The position numbers and the translations under genes were made by a program. DNA of 59,862 nt, taken from assembly GCA_023443515.1 (NCBI GenBank), contig JAEZUC010000034.1, forward strand, positions 1 to 59,862, given 5' to 3'. The notes beneath the pieces are model-generated. The model had not been told where the DNA came from and made no database searches. It saw only the letters and a list, made by a program, of their open reading frames with translations. Below, one piece after another: positions 34,242-44,000 of this stretch (position 1 is the stretch's first letter; each line of letters begins with the position of its first letter). Source of the DNA: Bacillota bacterium (GTDB lineage Bacteria; Bacillota; Clostridia; Acetivibrionales; DSM-1351).

Positions 34242-34985
34242 TTATTTAACCTTAATTAACTTGAGCTTAATTCCTAAAACATACAGTATGAATTTTGGAA
34301 GTCTTAACATTCTTTTGAAGCGCCGTGGTTCTTTATAAAGCCTGTAGAGCCATTCTAAACCATTGTTTCTGAAAAAATCAGGTGCCAGCTTTACATTTTC
34401 AGCCAGAATGTCGATTGTACCCCCTAGCCCCATACATACCTTGACCTTTAGCTGTTCCTTGTGTCTATGTATCCACTGTTCCTGCTTTGGAGCCCCAAGG
34501 CAGACAAAAAGGACATCGGCTCCTGAATTGTTTATCTGGTTGATTATTTCGCTTTCATCTTCCTGTGAAAAGTAGCCGTTTCTGGTACCGACGATTTCAG
34601 CTCCCGGATAATCACATATGATATTGGCATGAGCCCTTTCGGGAATACCGGGCTTTCCTCCGAAAAGGAAAAACTTTATAGGTCTTTTTGATGAAGCTAC
34701 AAGGAGATTTTTAGCCAAGTCAAAGCCTGAAACCTTTTCGGCTACACTTGTGCCCAATATTTTTGAGGCAAGCACCACCCCCGCACCATCTGCAACCAAC
34801 ATGTCTGAGGTGTTAAGGATTTCTTTAAGTTCCTTGCTTGTAATTCCTTCCATCATAATTTCTGCATTAGGAGTATATATTGAATGGTTTTGGCCGGATT
34901 TTATAAAGTCATAAACTCTCTCAACTGCCTGTTCCATAGTAATATTATCTATATTAATTCCTGCTATATTAACCAGCTTTCTCAT
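34242..34985 (-). CDS. WecG/TagA/CpsF-family glycosyltransferase
   Basis: 247 residues from the ATG beginning MRKLVNIAGINIDNIT, the usual start of the family (GGAGG lies 13 nt upstream, further than usual; a longer frame adds 12 residues). IYTPNAEIMM, ADGAGVVLASKILG and FVCLGAPKQEQWIHRH are family motifs; the Asp of ADG is the catalytic base. TagA-type enzymes add ManNAc to GlcNAc-lipid in wall teichoic acid synthesis. It stands alone, 8 kb from the UDP-ManNAc-dehydrogenase cluster. Confidence 0.9.
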   Translation of the reverse strand: MRKLVNIAGINIDNITMEQAVERVYDFIKSGQNHSIYTPNAEIMMEGITSKELKEILNTSDMLVADGAGVVLASKILGTSVAEKVSGFDLAKNLLVASSKRPIKFFLFGGKPGIPERAHANIICDYPGAEIVGTRNGYFSQEDESEIINQINNSGADVLFVCLGAPKQEQWIHRHKEQLKVKVCMGLGGTIDILAENVKLAPDFFRNNGLEWLYRLYKEPRRFKRMLRLPKFILYVLGIKLKLIKVK

Positions 34986-35184
34986 AAAAAATAAATAACC
35001 TCCATTGTTTGTTAAAAACACTTTAAAGTTTAGATTATCTATAAATATTTGTCAATGTTGTGCAAATCACCTTAAAAAAACATGTGGTAGAATATTCTTA
35101 TAAATAAAATAACTGTTTATATAAATTAAAAAAACATATATTATGTATATATGATTTTTCAATTTATTCAGATGGGAGTTAGCC

Positions 35185-36096
35185 ATGTTAAATATGGGAA
35201 AAGTACTATCTACGCTTAAAAGTTATTTGCTGATAACCTTTGGTGCCGGAATAACAGCTTTGGCAATAAACATTTTTCTTGTTCCTTACAAGATAGCACC
35301 CGGAGGACTCAGCGGATTGGCAACAGTTCTGTATTATCTGACAAACGGCAAACTAAGTATAGGAATAACAATGCTTGCAATTAACGTACCCCTTTTTATT
35401 ATGGGTTACAAGTTCATAGGAAGAAAATTTTTCATAAGAACACTTTACGGAACAGTAGTTTTATCAGTAATCATTGATGCAACTGAAAAATATATAGGAA
35501 ACATTGCACAGAAATTTCTGCTTGACGGTACAGCAAGTTCTGTGACTCCTGACATACTGCTATACAGTATAATAGGAGGGTTTTTGAGTGGGATCGGCCT
35601 TGGCATAGTTCTTAAAATGGATGCTACAACAGGAGGAACAGAACTTGCCGCGAAACTTTTAAATAAGCTGTTTCACAGTCTGACTATAGGACAGATGCTG
35701 CTTGCCATAGATGCAATAATAATTATGTTTGCGATTATTGTATTTAACAGTATTCTGATAGGGTTGTATTCTCTTGTAAGCCTTTTTATCACTATAAAAG
35801 TAATTGATGCTATTGTAGAGGGTGTAGACTACGCCAGAGCTATTTTTATAATTTCCGAGAAGCAGGACGAAATTTCGCGCAGACTGCTGGTAGAACTGGA
35901 CAGAGGAGTCACGGAATTAAAGGGTAGAGGAGTTTATTCGGGAAAGGACAAAAATGTATTACTGTGTGTAGCGGCAAGGACGCAAGTCCAACAGCTGAAA
36001 GAAATCGTGCATGAAATAGATAAAAATGCTTTTATGATACTTACAGATGTGAGGGAGGTTCTGGGAGAGGGTTTTACGGGGACTGTTTCCAAATAG
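35185..36096 (+). CDS. YitT-family membrane protein
   Basis: 303 residues: about five or six transmembrane helices of the YitT (DUF161) type (about 10-210, with IFLVPYKIAPGGLSGLATVLYY near the start) and a C-terminal cytoplasmic DUF2179 domain (about 220-300, GRGVYSGKDKNVLLCV, ILTDVREVLGEGF). Function of the family is not established. GGGAG ribosome-binding site. Converges with the cupin gene. Confidence 0.88.
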   Translation: MLNMGKVLSTLKSYLLITFGAGITALAINIFLVPYKIAPGGLSGLATVLYYLTNGKLSIGITMLAINVPLFIMGYKFIGRKFFIRTLYGTVVLSVIIDATEKYIGNIAQKFLLDGTASSVTPDILLYSIIGGFLSGIGLGIVLKMDATTGGTELAAKLLNKLFHSLTIGQMLLAIDAIIIMFAIIVFNSILIGLYSLVSLFITIKVIDAIVEGVDYARAIFIISEKQDEISRRLLVELDRGVTELKGRGVYSGKDKNVLLCVAARTQVQQLKEIVHEIDKNAFMILTDVREVLGEGFTGTVSK

Positions 36097-36112
36097 GAAA
36101 TTAAAAAGACCA

Positions 36113-36187
36113 GGGGCTGTTGCAGAAAAGAAAGTTAAATATCTTTAACCAAGCTTCCATTGATAAAATTAATTCTGCAACAACCCC
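36113..36187. repeat. 75-bp short copy of the palindromic repeat element
   Basis: GGGGCTGTTGCAGAA (36113-36127) and TTCTGCAACAACCCC (36173-36187) are terminal inverted repeats with one mismatch. The middle contains 29 nt (36137-36165) identical to the reverse complement of 21736-21764 in the long copy. It lies between YitT and the cupin gene and forms a terminator-like stem. Confidence 0.82.
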
Positions 36188-36191
36188 GGTA

Positions 36192-36536
36192 TTAGTCTAT
36201 TCCTTTTGAGTATATCTCATTTGACGGATTAGGACTGATGGTAACATAAAGACTTAAATCCTCTTTTACTAAAGGAACACTGAAATCGTCCTGCCCGCTG
36301 GCAGCGCCTACCGAGCCGAAAGAGATTTCAGAAACCTCATCATTTATCCTGATTTGACCACTACCTGTGAGAACATAATAAATCAGTTCTGAATTCTCGT
36401 GTTTGTGTACAGGAAGGGTCTGTCCTGCCTTTAAATTCAATACAAAGGCCAACACTTTTGGGTTGGAAAATAGTATTCGCTTGGTGAGATTTTTATCATT
36501 AAAAACCATGCTGTCCTGAATATTTTTCAATTCCAT
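36192..36536 (-). CDS. Single-domain cupin protein
   Basis: 114 residues from the ATG 7 nt behind AAGGAG. Cupin motif 1 is present as PVHKHENSELIYYVLTGSG (residues about 42-60), with two His and one Glu for a metal; a weaker second motif follows. It lies 33 nt after cooS on the same strand, so it is probably cotranscribed with the CO dehydrogenase gene. Function unknown. Confidence 0.75.
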   Translation of the reverse strand: MELKNIQDSMVFNDKNLTKRILFSNPKVLAFVLNLKAGQTLPVHKHENSELIYYVLTGSGQIRINDEVSEISFGSVGAASGQDDFSVPLVKEDLSLYVTISPNPSNEIYSKGID

Positions 36537-36569
36537 TGCCATTCTCCTTTCCTATGGCTGCAAATGGTG

Positions 36570-38702
36570 TTAGTTCAAGCCCAGTTCTTTGCGTTTCTTT
36601 TCAATGTGGTCAACATAAATTTGGACGGTTTTTTCGGCATCAAGTTCTACCACTACCTTACCCAAACCAAGAGTTTCTGTTGTTTCGGTAAGTGTTTTTA
36701 CAACTACATCGCTGCCTGTAATAGAAGGTACGGGAGCTATATGCACAAGCCAGCCAAGAGCTACTGCGGTACATGCATCTGCCACAGCCTTCTGCTCAAG
36801 GTATTCAGGAGCTCCGATTACCAGTGGTAGCTTGTTAGTATCCACTTTCAGGGCATCTGCAAGTTCTTTTGCAGTATGCGTCATTTTTCCGATATCAACA
36901 CAGGCACCATATGAAAGCACAGGAGGGATACCAAGCTGTTTGCAGACTGCCTTCAAACCTTCACCGCATTCATCAGCAGCCTTTGGGTCTGTTAACCCGG
37001 TGTATTCCATTACAGAAGAAGTACATCCCCCTGAAAGAACCAGAATATTATTTGCAATAAGCCCTTTGGTTATCTTGAATATATTGCTCCCACCCTGACC
37101 AAAGCGCGCTGTAGTACATCCTACTATGGTAGCAATACCTCTGATATTACCATTTGCTATTTGCTCAATAAGCGGGTCAAAGCTGCCACCCAGAGCATTT
37201 CTGATAGGTTCAGTACTAAAACCAACTGTACAATCGGAAACATGAGGAGGAATATAAGTTTTTCTATTTTCTGATTTACGCTGCACGAAGGCATCTATAG
37301 CCATGTCTAACGCTTTCGAAGCCTGTTGGTTCATTTTTTCGGGAACAAAGTCCAAGGTTTCTGTTCCCTGAAGTTGTATAACCGGGTGAGTACTCAAGAG
37401 CTTTGTGCCAAATCTTTTTGCAAACAGAGGCATGGTAGCTACCGTACAGTTATAGTCGAACATAAACAGATCCACAACCCCCGTTGCAAGGAGATATTCC
37501 TGGGACAGCCATTCACCTTCCTGCCCTCCGTAACCCTTCTGGTTATGTGTTCCCTCATAGTTCATCAACTGCTGGCCTTCACAGACATGACCAAGTATCT
37601 GAATTCCATCTGCACCTGCAGCTTTGGCTTTTTGCTGCCACTCATCGGTTGATGCTAAATCAATTGCAACATGAGCAAGAAGTGGCATATGCCCGTTGGT
37701 TACAACATTTATCATATTTTCCTTCAGCAGTCCCATGTTCTGCTTCTTTTGGGCAATTTCCTGAGTTCCCATGAGGATTTCCTGTATAATATCCAAGAGG
37801 AATAGTCCCTGATATTCGTTTGCAACACCAAGACGTACACTGTTTAACAGGAATTCAACCGGATCTGAAGTAAAGTTTGTCATACAGCGTGTCTGCGCAT
37901 AAGCAACTTCGCTGTAACCGCCTCCGGGGAACAAGCCCAGCTTGTTCCAAAGTTCCTTACGTTGAGTAGGAGCAAAGGCCTCTACAGCTTTTGAAGGAAT
38001 ATGGTATGGAGCGTGAATATCGTTCATAACCCATGTGGCAAACTCTATCGCCAGTTTTTCAATAGGTTGGTTTGCATTAAGTCCGGCCATATCCGCATAT
38101 TTCTTTAACTTTTCAGGGTCTCTTATTTTAAGTCCACTGTCAGGATGTTCTCCGGCAGCCTTCAAAGCTCTTGCAGCCTGGTGGCAGTGAAATATATTTG
38201 CAGATGTACCTATTGTCACATGACGATACATAAAGTTTCTGGCTACCATTGTGTGGGCGTCAACACCACAGGTTCCTCTGGGTACTTTGTCGTTTATACG
38301 GCAAGGTCCGTTTGCACAAAGCTGGCAGGAAAGACCTTCAATACAGAACTTACATTGAATTGGTTGCTGTTGACTGAACCTGTCAAATACATTCGTCATT
38401 CCGGAGTCGTGGACAACCTGGTACATTTCCCTCATAGCGGGATCGATAATAACATTAAGAGGATACCCTTCCTTGGATTGGTCATTTTTCTTAATATGCT
38501 CTCTTTGCCATTTGTGAACTTCCTCCATTGACGGAGATTTTTCAATCTTGTCATAATCAACGTTGATGCGATTATGAATATCCGAGTGGGTGTTGGGATC
38601 ATTTGAGTCTTCTTTTGTAAGCTTTGAACCGAAGGTTGTTTTGTCTCCCCTCATAGTTTCTGCACTTTTCTCAAAAGAGTTTTTTATCTCCTTATCTGAC
38701 AT
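36570..38702 (-). CDS. cooS: Anaerobic carbon-monoxide dehydrogenase, catalytic subunit (divergent)
   Basis: A 710-residue Ni-Fe-S CODH. The N-terminus is about 80 residues longer than in the Carboxydothermus CooS proteins. B-cluster cysteines are Cys126, 129, 134 and 145. The D-cluster motif reads CKFCIEG, so Cys117 and Cys120 (CX2C) replace the classic CX7C arrangement and Ser125 stands at the second classic position. C-cluster ligands line up as His338, Cys374, Cys419, Cys529, Cys560 (one place shifted) and Cys601; the catalytic Lys is Lys638. It oxidises CO to CO2. No cooF, cooC or acs genes are here, so electron partner and physiological role are unknown. Confidence 0.9.
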   Translation of the reverse strand: MSDKEIKNSFEKSAETMRGDKTTFGSKLTKEDSNDPNTHSDIHNRINVDYDKIEKSPSMEEVHKWQREHIKKNDQSKEGYPLNVIIDPAMREMYQVVHDSGMTNVFDRFSQQQPIQCKFCIEGLSCQLCANGPCRINDKVPRGTCGVDAHTMVARNFMYRHVTIGTSANIFHCHQAARALKAAGEHPDSGLKIRDPEKLKKYADMAGLNANQPIEKLAIEFATWVMNDIHAPYHIPSKAVEAFAPTQRKELWNKLGLFPGGGYSEVAYAQTRCMTNFTSDPVEFLLNSVRLGVANEYQGLFLLDIIQEILMGTQEIAQKKQNMGLLKENMINVVTNGHMPLLAHVAIDLASTDEWQQKAKAAGADGIQILGHVCEGQQLMNYEGTHNQKGYGGQEGEWLSQEYLLATGVVDLFMFDYNCTVATMPLFAKRFGTKLLSTHPVIQLQGTETLDFVPEKMNQQASKALDMAIDAFVQRKSENRKTYIPPHVSDCTVGFSTEPIRNALGGSFDPLIEQIANGNIRGIATIVGCTTARFGQGGSNIFKITKGLIANNILVLSGGCTSSVMEYTGLTDPKAADECGEGLKAVCKQLGIPPVLSYGACVDIGKMTHTAKELADALKVDTNKLPLVIGAPEYLEQKAVADACTAVALGWLVHIAPVPSITGSDVVVKTLTETTETLGLGKVVVELDAEKTVQIYVDHIEKKRKELGLN

Positions 38703-38890
38703 TAAAAAGCCTCCTAAATTGTAATTTCATTTATATGTTGTACAATTATGGATTTTTGTATGCATGAGGTTATTTTATAAGTCTGCATATAATAACAAAA
38801 TTTGTAAAAATAAGTTAACATAATGCAACTTCGTGTTGCTTTATGAATAGTATATATTAGTGAACAAATATTATAGAAAGGATCAAAAAA

Positions 38891-39490
38891 ATGGCACAAT
38901 ATGAAACTAACCCTAAAGGCCAATATTTTGGCGAGGAGTTTGAGCATGACGAAGGTAAAAAACACGGTGAAAAGTGTATTAAAGTACCTGAGGTTATTGG
39001 CAGAAACAGCTGTCAAACATTAGTGGAATGTGTTATTCCGTTCCCTGAGCAGTATCCGGCTGTTGAAATCAAGGATATTCACAAGGAAGTAAGAGACCTC
39101 ATAGTACACGTATGTAAAAACAAGGTTCTTATTAACGGTATTCTTCATAAGAATATCAACTACAAAACTTTTGAGGGTAAAAGCGACTTTTATTACTGTT
39201 ACCAGAAATACGACAGCTATTACGGAGATGTAAGGCATGTTGCGGTTAATATACCCTTTGCATGTTTTATAGAAGTTCCCGGAGCTCGTCCCGGTGACGA
39301 CTACCAGATAGAATATGCTGATGTTGAAGACACATGTGAATTAGATATTCTTGAAGACCCATGTCAAAGTAAAGGAACGGTTAAAGAATATAAGAAACTA
39401 AGGGAAAAAGTTATTGTAAAAGTAGATCTTAAAGTATTAAGAGAAGTACAGATAACAGTAAAGCCTGAAAAGTGCAATATATGCCCATAA
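38891..39490 (+). CDS. SPOCS-domain (DUF3794) protein
   Basis: 199 residues with the SPOCS-type beta domain repeated in SipL and related spore-assembly proteins: KVLINGILHKNINYKT, FACFIEVPGARPGDDYQIEY and the closing VIVKVDLKVLREVQI. Nine cysteines, the last two in CNICP at the C-terminus. The SPOCS family occurs in clostridial spore coat or morphogenesis proteins. AAAGGA precedes the ATG. It is divergent from cooS and convergent with the GNAT gene. Confidence 0.8.
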   Translation: MAQYETNPKGQYFGEEFEHDEGKKHGEKCIKVPEVIGRNSCQTLVECVIPFPEQYPAVEIKDIHKEVRDLIVHVCKNKVLINGILHKNINYKTFEGKSDFYYCYQKYDSYYGDVRHVAVNIPFACFIEVPGARPGDDYQIEYADVEDTCELDILEDPCQSKGTVKEYKKLREKVIVKVDLKVLREVQITVKPEKCNICP

Positions 39491-39497
39491 AATCTAA

Positions 39498-39564
39498 TAA
39501 GCTAATTTAGCTTACTAGACAAAAGGGGGGGCATGAAAGTGCTTCGGCCTTTCATGCCCCCCTT
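39498..39564. terminator. Palindrome and strong G/C hairpin between convergent genes
   Basis: A 17-nt palindrome TAAGCTAATTTAGCTTA (39498-39514) is followed by a long hairpin: left arm 39523-39539 (seven G, then CATGAAAG) with right arm 39549-39564 (CTTTCATG, then six C). It should stop transcription from both sides. Confidence 0.82.
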
Positions 39565-39578
39565 AATATATAAACAAA

Positions 39579-40055
39579 CTAATTATATTCTTTTACCAGC
39601 AACGCTCTTATGTAACCCCTGTCTGTACTGGTAGATTCTACGTAGAAGCCTCTGCCGTAATAAAAGCGAATAAGGTCACGGTACTTTGAAGCAGTATGAA
39701 GCCTTACCTTTTTTATCCCATGATATTTCAGAATCTTATCTGCAAGGTTCATAAGTGATTTTCCAATACCTATATTGTGGTAATCCAGCATGACTCCGAA
39801 ACGGCTTATGTACGCTGTTTTATCCGGCATTAGTTTAATCCTTATGGTACCTACCGGATTATTGTCAATAAGGGCTATGTAAACTTCTTTTTCAGCAATA
39901 TCGGCTTCTATAGTTTCCAGGCTTTCTGTCAAAGCGTCCATCATGACAGATAACCCTGCATCCTGCATATATTTCTTAAAAGCTTCTTGTATAATGGTTG
40001 CAATGGCAGGGGCATCCTCTATAGTAGCCTTTCTGATAATAAACGAATAATTCAT
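39579..40055 (-). CDS. GNAT-family N-acetyltransferase
   Basis: 158 residues, single GNAT fold: RFGVMLDYHNIGIGKSLMNLAD is motif A (acetyl-CoA phosphate loop), RFYYGRGFYVE is motif B. Last gene of the argD-carA-carB-argF block, 20 nt after argF, so coregulated with arginine synthesis. It is not a clear ArgA; the substrate is unknown. GAGGGG precedes the ATG. Confidence 0.85.
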   Translation of the reverse strand: MNYSFIIRKATIEDAPAIATIIQEAFKKYMQDAGLSVMMDALTESLETIEADIAEKEVYIALIDNNPVGTIRIKLMPDKTAYISRFGVMLDYHNIGIGKSLMNLADKILKYHGIKKVRLHTASKYRDLIRFYYGRGFYVESTSTDRGYIRALLVKEYN

Positions 40056-40075
40056 GCTAACCCCTCATTCTGATA

Positions 40076-40993
40076 TTAACCCATAAGGGTTGCCATTACA
40101 GCCTTCTGAGCGTGGAGACGATTTTCAGCTTCGTCAAATATAACTGACTGAGCCCCGTCTATAACGTCCTCAGTTACTTCATAACCTCTGTATGCCGGCA
40201 GACAGTGGAGGAATATCGCGTCTTCCTTGGCTTTTGCAAACAACTGTGAATTGATCTGATAAGGCATGAATATATTAAGCTTTTCTTGCTTTTGATCCTC
40301 CTGGCCCATACTAATCCATGTGTCGGCATAAACAACGTCTGCATCGGAAATTGCCTCAACAGGGTCTTGAGTTAATACTATCTTGGAACCGCTGGATTTT
40401 GCAGCGTCTTTTGCTTCGTCAACATATCTGCTGTCACATTCATAGCCTTTAGGAGAAGCTATGGCAATGTCCATTCCTGTCTTGGCGCAGCCATGGAGCA
40501 GGGAGTGGGCAACATTATTTCCGTCACCTATATATGCAAGCTTCAGTCCCTCAAGTTTACCTTTGTGTTCATAGACAGTAAGAAGGTCCGCGAGAATCTG
40601 ACATGGATGCATTTCATCAGTTAACCCGTTTATTACCGGGATAGATCCGTACTTTGCAAGGTCTTCAACGTCGCTTTGCTTGAAGGTTCTTATCATAATA
40701 CCGTCTATGTAACGGGACAGGACATTGGCAGTATCAAAAATAGACTCGCCCCGGCCCAACTGAATATCGTTTGAACTTAGAAACAGGGAATATCCGCCCA
40801 GCTGATACATACCTACTTCAAAAGAAACTCTGGTTCTGGTAGATGATTTGGAAAAAATCATACCAAGTGTCTTACCCTTTAGAAGGTGGTGCTGCACCCC
40901 TTCCTTGGTCTGCCTTTTAAGCTTTTCCGAAAGCTTTAATAAATCATGTATTTCATCACTGCTTAAATCATTAAGACTTAATAGATGTTTCAT
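40076..40993 (-). CDS. argF: Ornithine carbamoyltransferase
   Basis: 305 residues. SKSSTRTRVSFE is the carbamoyl-phosphate motif (STRTR), HPCQILADLLT and LHCLPAYRG hold the ornithine and catalytic residues. It makes citrulline from ornithine and carbamoyl phosphate supplied by carAB in the same operon (26 nt downstream of carB). GGAGG ribosome-binding site. Confidence 0.95.
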   Translation of the reverse strand: MKHLLSLNDLSSDEIHDLLKLSEKLKRQTKEGVQHHLLKGKTLGMIFSKSSTRTRVSFEVGMYQLGGYSLFLSSNDIQLGRGESIFDTANVLSRYIDGIMIRTFKQSDVEDLAKYGSIPVINGLTDEMHPCQILADLLTVYEHKGKLEGLKLAYIGDGNNVAHSLLHGCAKTGMDIAIASPKGYECDSRYVDEAKDAAKSSGSKIVLTQDPVEAISDADVVYADTWISMGQEDQKQEKLNIFMPYQINSQLFAKAKEDAIFLHCLPAYRGYEVTEDVIDGAQSVIFDEAENRLHAQKAVMATLMG

Positions 40994-41019
40994 AACAATA
41001 TAACCTCCATAAATAGATT

Positions 41020-44000
41020 TTATCCTCTATATACTGAATATTCATCAAGGGCATAAACGTCGGCCTTATTGTCTGCTATGAGACGTTCTAAAATGCTTAG
41101 AACCGCGTTGGTTGTATCCAGAGAAGTTATGCACGGAATATTGTATTCCATTGCGGTTCTTCTTAAGATAAAACCTTTCCTCTCAGGCATTTTACCTCTT
41201 GTTGGAGTATTAATAACCAGTGTTATTTTATCTTCCTTAATTAAATCAAGAACATTTTCATCTTCAATACATTCAACAGGAAGATTTGCATACTTTAATG
41301 CTTCATAGGTTCCTTTGGTAGCCCAAAGTTTAAATCCTAGCTCCAGTAACTTATTTGCTATATCTCTGCACTCGGTCTTATCCCTGTCGGCAACGGACAA
41401 TAGAACATTTCCACCGGAGGGTATTTTAGTACCTGATGCAGCTATGGCTTTATACAGTGCATTGTGGTAATCTTTGTCAACACCCATAACCTCGCCTGTA
41501 GACTTCATTTCAGGCCCCAGGAATGTATCCACCGTAGTTAGCTTTGCAAATGAAAAGACAGGAGCTTTTACAGCATAAAAATCGGTTTCTTTCGCAAGGC
41601 CGTTTTTATAACCCAATTCTTTAAGGGTTTTTCCCATAATCAATTTAGTAGCTACACCTACCATAGGAATTCCAGTTATCTTGCTCATAATAGGAACAGT
41701 TCTGCTGGCACGTGGATTAACCTCAATTACATACACTTTTTCATTGCTGTCCATAACGAACTGTATATTAAACAGACCTTTTACTTTCAGTGCCTTGGCA
41801 AGACGGATGGTGTAATCCTCAATAGTATCTTTTACCTTCTGGGAAAGATTTCTCGGAGGATAAACGGCAATACTGTCTCCGGAATGAACTCCTGCACGTT
41901 CTATATGTTCCATAATTCCCGGAATTAAAACTTCATTTTCATCACATATTCCATCAACTTCCATTTCTTTACCAACTACATATTTGTCGATCAGAATAGG
42001 ATGCTCAGTGGAGATTTCCGAAGCCATAGTAATATACTCTTCGAGAGTTTTGTCATTATATACAATTTCCATGGCACGGCCCCCAAGTACGTAGGATGGC
42101 CTTACCAGAACAGGATAACCTATTTTATTTGCAATTTCCTTAGCGTGTTGGAAGGAAAAGGCAGTGTTACCTTCGGGAATAGGAATATCCAAAGATTCCA
42201 GAAGCTTTAAGAATTTATCCCTGTCCTCTGCAACATCAATGCTGTGTACTGATGAACCGAGAATCTTAACACCTTCTTGATGAAGGGTTTCAGCCAAATT
42301 TATTGCAGTCTGACCGCCAAACTGAACTATAACCCCAAGTGGTTTTTCCTTTTCAATTATATCCAGAACACATTCCTTTGTAAGAGGTTCGAAATACAGC
42401 TTGTCGGAGGTGTCAAAGTCCGTGCTGACAGTTTCAGGATTATTATTTATAATAATTGATTCAATACCCAATTCTTTTAGGGTTTCAACTGAATGTACAC
42501 TGCAATAGTCAAATTCTATACCCTGACCGATTCTTATAGGGCCTGAGCCTATAACCAGGACCTTATCACCGGTGGTAACCTCAACATCGTCTTTTTCCTC
42601 GTATGTTGAATAGTAATACGGAGTAGCGGCTTCAAATTCTCCGGCACAGGTGTCAACAATCTTGTAAACCGGGTTGATAGGATACTTTTGTCTCAATTCA
42701 AGTATTTTTTCAAGAGGTACGTTGGCAAGATTGGCTATATAGGAATCACCAAACCCTATTTTTTTTGCCCTAGCATATAAATCATAATCAAGCCACGCAA
42801 TACCTGCATTTGTTATTTCTTCACCCAGTCTTACAATCTTTTTCAGTTTTCTTATAAAGAAGTCATCAATTTTTGTAATTCTGACAATTTCACCTGCTGA
42901 AACACCCTTTTGTATAGCTTTGCAAATTGCGAATATACGCTGGTCACTGGCGTGCTTTATATACTCAACAAGGTCTTCACGGCTCATGCTGTCAAAGAGG
43001 CTGAGACCCAACTGGTAATTAAATTTTATATCAAGAGAGTCAATGGCTTTGAGCAAGGATTCCTCAAAGGTTCGGCCTATAGCCATAACTTCGCCTGTAG
43101 CCTTCATCTGTGTTCCAAGGCTTCTGTCAGCATTGGCGAACTTATCAAAAGGCCAACGGGGAACCTTTGTTACAACGTAGTCCAAAGATGGTTCAAAGCA
43201 TGCGCTGGTGGTCTTTGTAACCGAGTTCTTAATTTCATCAAGAGTCATTCCGATAGCAATTTTAGCCGTAACTCTTGCAATAGGATACCCGGTTGCCTTA
43301 GAGGCCAATGCACTTGAACGGCTGACTCTAGGGTTTACTTCAATAACAACGTACTCATAGCTGTCGGGATTTAAAGCAAACTGTATATTGCAGCCACCCT
43401 TTATATCCAAAGCCCTTATTATCTTTATGGAAGCGGTTCTCAGCATTTGATATTCAACGTCGGAGAGTGTCTGGCTGGGGGCAACCACTATACTGTCCCC
43501 TGTATGTACTCCAACCGGGTCAAAGTTCTCCATGTTACATATAATGATGCAATTATCGTTGCTGTCGCGCATTACCTCGTATTCGATTTCCTTCCAGCCT
43601 GCAACGCTCTGCTCAAGAAGAACTTGACTGATCATACTGAGCTTAAGGCCTTTTCCGCAAGTGTATTTGAATTCTTCCATATTATTTGCAATTCCACCCC
43701 CGGAACCTCCCAGAGTGTAAGCGGGCCTGATAATAATAGGGAATCCTATTTCTTCTGCAAATTCAATAGCATCCTGCATGTTTGTTACAATTTTACTGGG
43801 TGCAACCTTTTCGTCAATCTCCTGCATTGTCTCTTTGAAAAGCTCTCTGTCCTCGGCTTTTTTTATAGAGGAGAGGGAAGTTCCCAGAAGCTGTATATTC
43901 AGCTCGTCAAGAATTCCGTCTTCAGCCAGTTCCACAGCCATGTTAAGGCCGGTTTGACCGCCAAGCGATGCAAGAATTCCATCGGGCTTTTCTTTATATA

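Noticed and set aside
39579..40055. GNAT protein as N-acetylglutamate synthase (ArgA).
   Set aside because: Its position in the arg block invites this, but the sequence is a generic GNAT with no ArgA-specific features that I can recognise.
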